From positions 1-6,140 of the forward strand of contig JAGGZB010000124.1 in the NCBI GenBank assembly GCA_021162225.1: a stretch of DNA of 6,140 nucleotides, in the 5' to 3' direction. The stretch's first letter is position 1; every line of letters starts with the position of its first letter. The stretch comes from Candidatus Bathyarchaeota archaeon. Lineage in GTDB: Archaea > Thermoproteota > Bathyarchaeia > Bathyarchaeales > DTEX01. Of this stretch, positions 1-3,461 are shown in pieces. The notes under the pieces were generated by a model. That model was not told the origin of the DNA and searched no databases. It worked only from the letters and a program-made list of their open reading frames with translations. A program made the position numbers and the translations under genes.

Positions 1-39
1 GAGTACTGTAGCATCCACGGTCTCTGGACTTCAGAGTAA
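1..39 (+). CDS. Possible C-terminal end of a rightward gene (partial)
   Basis: Frame 1 is open from the left edge to a TAA at 37-39 and reads EYCSIHGLWTSE. The Cys-x-x-His-Gly pattern resembles the last half of a small archaeal zinc ribbon, but twelve residues are too few for a family call. Support is indirect: a seven-T run lies about 45 bp downstream, and no other gene claims this edge. Frame 2 is also open, to about position 67, so the frame choice is uncertain. Sequence to the left of the window would decide it. Confidence 0.2.
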   Translation, partial: EYCSIHGLWTSE

Positions 40-82
40 TCCGCAAAAATGTTTGATGACAACCTAATACTAATTCACCCTT

Positions 83-92
83 CCTTTTTTTC
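83..92 (+). terminator. Oligo-T run, possible archaeal terminator
   Basis: CC followed by seven T (85-91) lies about 45 bp after the stop at 37-39. Archaeal RNA polymerase commonly terminates at oligo-U stretches without needing a strong hairpin. TTCCTT (81-86) and AAGGAA (about 106-111) could also form a weak six-pair stem. The call depends on a rightward gene really ending at 39. Confidence 0.3.
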
Positions 93-161
93 TGTGAAGA
101 ATTTTAAGGAAAGAGAACATTACTCTTGGATTCATCAAAACGTAGAACACTTTATACCTCT

Positions 162-484
162 TTACACATCATTAACAAAAAATTTTGAAGCGTCTATACA
201 AAAATGAATCTCAACCCGTTTGACGCAACAGAAATTAAGACTTCTTCCTTTTCCTTCATCAGGATCAACATAATAATGCTGAAGGAATAACTTTCCAATC
301 AAATCGCATAAGTTTCTTCATCATCTTTGGTTAAATAAAAGGACTCATCAGCTCTTGCGCCGCCTCTGGTTGAAACCCCTAAAATATTGCCAAATCTAGG
401 TTCAAAAAGATGCATCTTACAAATATTAGGAGATTTCAAAAGTGTTTCTTCTATTAAATCCGTATTAAACACTGTTTTAATCAA
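162..484 (-). pseudogene. Unrecognised small gene, apparently frameshifted
   Basis: Read leftward from a TTG at 484-482, an open frame gives 61 residues and stops with TGA at 301-299. It includes the coding-like stretch FGNILGVSTRGGARAD and ends KDDEETYAI. The frame one base back is open from 317 to a TAA at 164-162. It reads like a natural continuation (LIGKLFLQHYYVDPDEGKGR, later VEIHFCIDASKFFVNDV), so one lost base between about 317 and 302 would join the halves into a protein of about 107 residues. There is no Shine-Dalgarno site before the TTG. A nearby ATG at 491-489 runs into a stop after four codons, but removing one A from the AAAA run at 485-488 would put it in frame, which would be a second indel. 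I recognise no family. The alternative is an intact 61-residue protein at 299-484. The region is more A/T-rich than the metabolic genes to the right. Confidence 0.45.
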
Positions 485-500
485 TTTTCATCTTTAAAAA

Positions 501-510
501 CTTTTATATG
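501..510. promoter_or_regulatory. TATA-like box between divergent genes
   Basis: The sequence CTTTTATATG reads as a TATA-type element on both strands (CATATAAAAG on the minus strand). Its centre is about 21 bp from the TTG of the leftward broken gene. It is also about 55 bp from the ATG of the rightward membrane kinase, which has a better-placed box of its own. It most likely served the leftward gene, but its orientation cannot be fixed from sequence. Confidence 0.35.
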
Positions 511-530
511 TACCGACGGATGGAATTTGT

Positions 531-540
531 CTATAAAAGC
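531..540 (+). promoter_or_regulatory. TATA box for the membrane-kinase gene, leaderless transcript predicted
   Basis: CTATAAAAGC is centred near 535. With the usual archaeal spacing of about 26 bp, transcription would start at or next to 561, exactly at an ATG. No Shine-Dalgarno site precedes that ATG, which fits a leaderless mRNA. This placement also argues against the in-frame TTG at 552, which would lie upstream of the transcript start. Confidence 0.55.
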
Positions 541-560
541 ATATCCTTGAGTTGTCAAAG

Positions 561-1748
561 ATGCTATTGTCCTTTTCTACTGTGATCTTTCTCGTCTTCA
601 TCTTAGGCTTCTCGATTGGCCGTAGAATCTCCAGAAAAGATTTCTTTATCCTCGTTTTAGGCTTCATGCTACCCGACCTAGTTTATATGTTCACTTCTCC
701 ACTCAGCGAAGAGATCAAAAGCCAGATTTTCCTTCTAACCAACAGCTCCATATTCGCGTTATTAGCATTGCTCCCCCTAAATCCACCGCTCTTTTACGGA
801 GCTCTGCTACATTTTCTTCTCAGCCTGCTACTGTTCAGCCATCTTAAGCCCCTCTATCCTATAGCTGACTTCGAATACGGCTTAGGCTTATGGAGAGAAG
901 ACCTCACGGTGAATACTGTCCTCTTCACTTTTTTCGCAGTTTCGCTAATCTTCATGAAGGGCTTCGTTTTAAAAAGGAGAAACAAAGCCGATCTTCTAAG
1001 ATTCATTTTAGCCCTCTCCGGAGGGTTTCTGCTTACAATCCTAGAAGACGCGTCACCTCTTGGCTTACTTCTTGTTTTAGCCGGAGTATTCCTCAATGAC
1101 GAATACTTAAGGTCCGTGTACTATGCGAACGTGATATATTTCTGCGGCATCGACGGCAGCGGCAAGTCTTCACATGCCGAGGAAACCGTAAGAATCTTCA
1201 GTGAAAAAGGCGTCAAAATCGCCTCTGAACATTTCTTCAAGAATCCCCTTGTTAAATTCCTGTCAAACATCAAACGCAAGGTGATCACTTATAAAGAAGA
1301 GGAAACTGTGACTTATTCTCCGGATTTTCACAGGCATGTTAAGAGACATTTCTTGCCAAAGCTACGCGCATACTTCGTCTTCATTGATAACGTCTTCTAC
1401 ATCGGCTTCAAACTTCTTCTCCACAAGCTAAAAGGCGAGTGGATCATCGCAGATAGGTTCTTCTACGACTACTATTTGAGGCTGAAACTTTTAGGCTACA
1501 ACGTGAGAGGGCTTGGCTTCATCTACGAGAGGCTCTTCCCCAAATATGGAGTGACATTTGATGTTCGCCCCGAAATAGCCTATTCGAGACGCCGAGAACA
1601 TCCAAGATGGTACTACGAAAAAGCGAGGGAGAAATACCTAGAAATAGCCAGAAAAAATGGATATCCTGTGCTCAAAACAGAGAGGCCATTCGAGGTTGTC
1701 CAAAAAGAGCTAAACACAATCATTGAAAAATATATCAGGCATCGATAG
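561..1748 (+). CDS. Polytopic membrane protein fused to thymidylate-kinase-like P-loop domain
   Basis: The protein has 395 residues from the ATG at 561. A TTG at 552 would add three residues but lies upstream of the predicted transcript start. Residues 1-180 hold about seven hydrophobic segments (near 3-20, 27-44, 57-73, 76-93, 117-133, 145-161 and 165-178). Positive loops RRISRK (21-26) and KGFVLKRRNK (133-142) predict an outside N-terminus and a cytosolic C-terminal half. Residues 190-395 form a P-loop kinase domain: Walker A GIDGSGKSS (196-204, Lys202), a thymidylate-kinase-like DRF (298-300), DVRPEIAYSRRR (334-345) resembling the strand before the lid, then an Arg-rich lid-like helix. The TREPG motif of true dTMP kinases, expected after the P-loop, is absent (EHFFKNPL here), so thymidylate specificity is not supported. 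The substrate is unknown; such kinase-like domains also occur near surface-polysaccharide genes. The N-terminal half faintly resembles YdjM/DUF457 membrane proteins. The gene stands alone and faces convergent pyrF. Confidence 0.85.
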   Translation: MLLSFSTVIFLVFILGFSIGRRISRKDFFILVLGFMLPDLVYMFTSPLSEEIKSQIFLLTNSSIFALLALLPLNPPLFYGALLHFLLSLLLFSHLKPLYPIADFEYGLGLWREDLTVNTVLFTFFAVSLIFMKGFVLKRRNKADLLRFILALSGGFLLTILEDASPLGLLLVLAGVFLNDEYLRSVYYANVIYFCGIDGSGKSSHAEETVRIFSEKGVKIASEHFFKNPLVKFLSNIKRKVITYKEEETVTYSPDFHRHVKRHFLPKLRAYFVFIDNVFYIGFKLLLHKLKGEWIIADRFFYDYYLRLKLLGYNVRGLGFIYERLFPKYGVTFDVRPEIAYSRRREHPRWYYEKAREKYLEIARKNGYPVLKTERPFEVVQKELNTIIEKYIRHR

Positions 1749-1853
1749 GGAAAACTGCCAAAAAAGAAGGCATATGAGCCGAGAGAATGCAGAATTCTAG
1801 GTGAATCGCGTTTTAGTCCTCAACCTGAAAAACTTCAGCGAATCCTAATGAAG

Positions 1854-1863
1854 TATATAAAAA
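1854..1863 (+). promoter_or_regulatory. Orphan TATA-like box pointing into the 3' end of pyrF
   Basis: TATATAAAAA would direct a rightward transcript starting near 1884, antisense to the end of pyrF. No rightward gene follows. On the other strand the same bases give a TTTTT run about 65 bp after the pyrF stop, so the sequence may simply be an oligo-T terminator for the leftward operon. Confidence 0.2.
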
Positions 1864-1871
1864 CAACTTTC

Positions 1872-1921
1872 TGAGAGAGAACGTGTAAGGGCTTTCTTCT
1901 CCCCCTTTATTAATCTCTCTA
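1872..1921. terminator. Possible nested stem in the convergent gap
   Basis: Between the two converging genes, GAGAGA (1873-1878 or 1875-1880) can pair with TCTCTC (1914-1919). Inside it AAGGG (1887-1891) can pair with CCCTT (1903-1907), leaving an interrupted hairpin. It could help end transcription from either side, mainly for leftward pyrF, whose stop is at 1929-1927. The stems are short and low in complexity, so this is weak. Confidence 0.22.
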
Positions 1922-1926
1922 TCATT

Positions 1927-2694
1927 TTAATCTATCATTCTTTTCCAAGATTCCTCCCTAAGCCTTTCCGCAGCTAGCTCAGGCTTTTCAGCCAGCGTTA
2001 TAGCTCTTCCAATTATCACGTATTTTGCCCCAGATGAAATAGCTGCTCTCAGGCTTCCTCCCTGAGCGCCTATGCCCGGAGAGTATATCGGAACATTCTC
2101 CTTCAAAACTTCATGGACTTCACGTATCTTCTCAGGGTACGTCCCGCCTACAACTGCGCCATCAGCCTTCCATGCCAGAGCCTTCTCCGCGAAGATAATA
2201 TATTGCGGCTTTCTTTCATTCGTCTCCACATCATATACGGTCTGACCGTATCCTTCCCGCGACGCCTTGTGGCTCATGTAGACAAGAAGTATAACTCCTC
2301 TATTCATTTTTCTAGCAGCTTCAAAGACAGGCTTTAATCCGTCTTCCCATCCTACAAATGGATTAGCCGTAACCGCGTCGAAGCCTGCATTGAAAAAATT
2401 TTCGGCTATAACTCGATTTGTATATCCGATATCATTAATCTTACAATCCATTATGATAGGAAGCCCTAGGCTGTGAGCCTCCTCTATAATCCTCTCGACT
2501 CCGCCGTGGAGTCCAAGTGGCAACAAGAGATGATTATTTATTTTCACAGCACATATGTATGGATGAACACTTCTAAGCATCCTTAAGCTCGCGGATAAGA
2601 GGCCTCCACGTTCTGAAGGAACACTGTCCAGAGCCAAAACTATACTGGAGTTTCTCTCCCTCATCGATTTCTCCATCATCCTTTTAAATGACAA
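1927..2694 (-). CDS. pyrF: Orotidine 5'-phosphate decarboxylase
   Basis: It converts OMP to UMP, the last step of de novo pyrimidine synthesis, in the cytosol. The 255-residue protein is a single TIM-barrel domain of normal size. The catalytic Lys-Asp-Lys-Asp array is visible: Lys51 in AVKINN, then DCKINDI with Asp83, Lys85 and Asp88. Asp23 lies in the first strand (IVLALD). The phosphate-binding elements are SPGIGAQGG (205-213) and VIIGRAIT with Arg230. The chosen start is TTG at 2694-2692, because GGAGGGAGG (2708-2700) ends five bases before it and because a Phe soon after the start (MSFKR) is common in the family. An internal ATG at 2664 has a weaker GGAG six bases upstream and would drop ten residues. 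The B3/4 gene ends 20 bp upstream on the same strand, so the two are probably cotranscribed. Confidence 0.96.
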   Translation of the reverse strand: MSFKRMMEKSMRERNSSIVLALDSVPSERGGLLSASLRMLRSVHPYICAVKINNHLLLPLGLHGGVERIIEEAHSLGLPIIMDCKINDIGYTNRVIAENFFNAGFDAVTANPFVGWEDGLKPVFEAARKMNRGVILLVYMSHKASREGYGQTVYDVETNERKPQYIIFAEKALAWKADGAVVGGTYPEKIREVHEVLKENVPIYSPGIGAQGGSLRAAISSGAKYVIIGRAITLAEKPELAAERLREESWKRMID

Positions 2695-2699
2695 CTATT

Positions 2700-2708
2700 C
2701 CTCCCTCC
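2700..2708 (-). promoter_or_regulatory. Strong Shine-Dalgarno site that sets a TTG start for pyrF
   Basis: The minus strand reads GGAGGGAGG, a tandem anti-16S match, then AATAG and TTG. The five-base spacing fits initiation at TTG 2694. The first in-frame ATG, at 2679, would be 20 bases away. Confidence 0.6.
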
Positions 2709-2714
2709 ACCATA

Positions 2715-3377
2715 CTAGTCCCACGCTATTCCTCCACAGAACCTAGTTACGAAGTCAAAGGTTAATTTCTTCGCCTCAGTCAGCCTCTGTAAAGGTATGC
2801 CTGGAACTCCACAGAATATTAGGAGCACATCTCTGGTCTTCTCGGTGACCTTAGCCTCCTCAGCATCCCGATATGGATAGATCGCAAGGAGCTTCTCCTC
2901 ATCAGATATAACTATTTCGCGGCCGCTGAGCTTAACGGGTTTGCTCATTCCTATCCCGAGGAACTCCTCTCCTTCACGTGCATACCTCATTGTTAATTCT
3001 CCGTTTAGCTCGTCGATGTCGAATGTGGCTATCGCTATCTCCGTCTTCATCGACGCCAGATTATAGGCATCTACAAATGTGTTTATTTTCGGAAGCGGTT
3101 TTCCCCTTAGAACCCTCCTTATCAGGGCCTCCGCTGCTGGCCGCGTCTTAGTTGGGTCGACTCCAAGCCTCCAAAAGAAATCTCTGTAGGCTCTTAGAAT
3201 CGGCCTGTCCTTTAATGTTTCAATATTGTAGGTCTCTCGGATCTCTTTAATGATCCTACGTTTAAACTCTTCAAGTTCCACGCTGGATTTCTCGATTCTG
3301 ACGCCCTCTACACGCCCGGTTAAAATCCGAAGATCAGGGAAGTCCTTGCGTATCTCCTCGCTGATCGTCACCGTCAT
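2715..3377 (-). CDS. Stand-alone B3/4-domain protein (PheRS-beta editing-domain relative)
   Basis: The 220-residue protein is built almost wholly of the B3/4 domain found in the beta chain of bacterial phenylalanyl-tRNA synthetase, where it holds the editing site for mischarged Tyr-tRNA(Phe). Family-typical segments are AYRDFFWRLGVDPTKTRP (63-80), the Arg-rich EALIRRVLRGKPLPKIN (83-99), VDAYNLASM (102-110), FDIDELNG (119-126) and the C-terminal KTRDVLLIFCGVPG (180-193). No synthetase core or tRNA-binding domain is fused to it. Free-standing members are widespread in archaea and bacteria and lack an established role; trans editing or nucleic-acid binding is only a guess. The start is placed at ATG 3377-3375, which has GGAGGGG five bases upstream and a TATA box near 3406. 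An ATG at 3392 would add five residues but lies only about 14 bp from the TATA centre. The gene precedes pyrF by 20 bp. Confidence 0.88.
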   Translation of the reverse strand: MTVTISEEIRKDFPDLRILTGRVEGVRIEKSSVELEEFKRRIIKEIRETYNIETLKDRPILRAYRDFFWRLGVDPTKTRPAAEALIRRVLRGKPLPKINTFVDAYNLASMKTEIAIATFDIDELNGELTMRYAREGEEFLGIGMSKPVKLSGREIVISDEEKLLAIYPYRDAEEAKVTEKTRDVLLIFCGVPGIPLQRLTEAKKLTFDFVTRFCGGIAWD

Positions 3378-3411
3378 AAACGCCCCTCCCATTTAGTGCC
3401 ATTTTTATATC
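3378..3411 (-). promoter_or_regulatory. TATA box and Shine-Dalgarno of the B3/4-pyrF operon
   Basis: On the minus strand ATATAAAA (3410-3403) is centred 26 bp before about 3380. GGGAGGGG (3390-3383) then ends five bases before ATG 3377. The promoter lies in the 84-bp gap after the beta-galactosidase stop, so B3/4-pyrF can be expressed independently of lacZ. A start exactly 26 bp downstream would cut off the Shine-Dalgarno site, so the real start is probably a few bases earlier or the transcript is near leaderless. Confidence 0.5.
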
Positions 3412-3433
3412 TTCACATTTGATTTGTGATAAA

Positions 3434-3460
3434 GTTTCTGGCTGGAACAGCTACTGAAAG
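3434..3460 (-). terminator. Stem-loop just after the beta-galactosidase stop
   Basis: Directly after the TAG at 3464-3462, the minus strand has CTTTC, then GCTG-TTC-CAGC, then GAAAC. This forms a four-pair stem (3451-3448 with 3444-3441), an internal loop, and a second TTTC/GAAA stem. Only a short T run follows, so it may be a terminator or an RNA 3'-end stabiliser. The evidence is pairing alone. Confidence 0.28.
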
Positions 3461-3461
3461 A

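Noticed and set aside
70..135. A 22-codon leftward frame starting MNPRVMFSF, with a TATA-like GTATAAAG upstream at about 150-157
   Set aside because: It is too short, has no recognisable content, and the TATA match is expected by chance in A/T-rich sequence.
255..324. C-box-like ATGATGA (324-318, minus) with CTGA (about 261-258), suggesting a C/D box RNA
   Set aside because: The spacing is long, no D'/C' boxes lie between them, and the stretch overlaps the coding-like frames of the broken gene.
854..1099. Overlapping open frames on both strands (minus 854-1096, plus 890-1099) inside the membrane-kinase gene
   Set aside because: They lie wholly within a well-supported frame, have Arg/Ser-rich shadow-like composition, and have no ribosome site or promoter.
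561..1748. Calling the fusion protein the housekeeping dTMP kinase (tmk)
   Set aside because: The TREPG dTMP-binding motif is missing, the protein is membrane-anchored, and it has no nucleotide-metabolism partner in the same transcription unit; the kinase fold is supported but the substrate is not.
2113..2337. A 74-codon rightward frame antisense to pyrF
   Set aside because: It is a shadow of the conserved pyrF catalytic region with no independent support.
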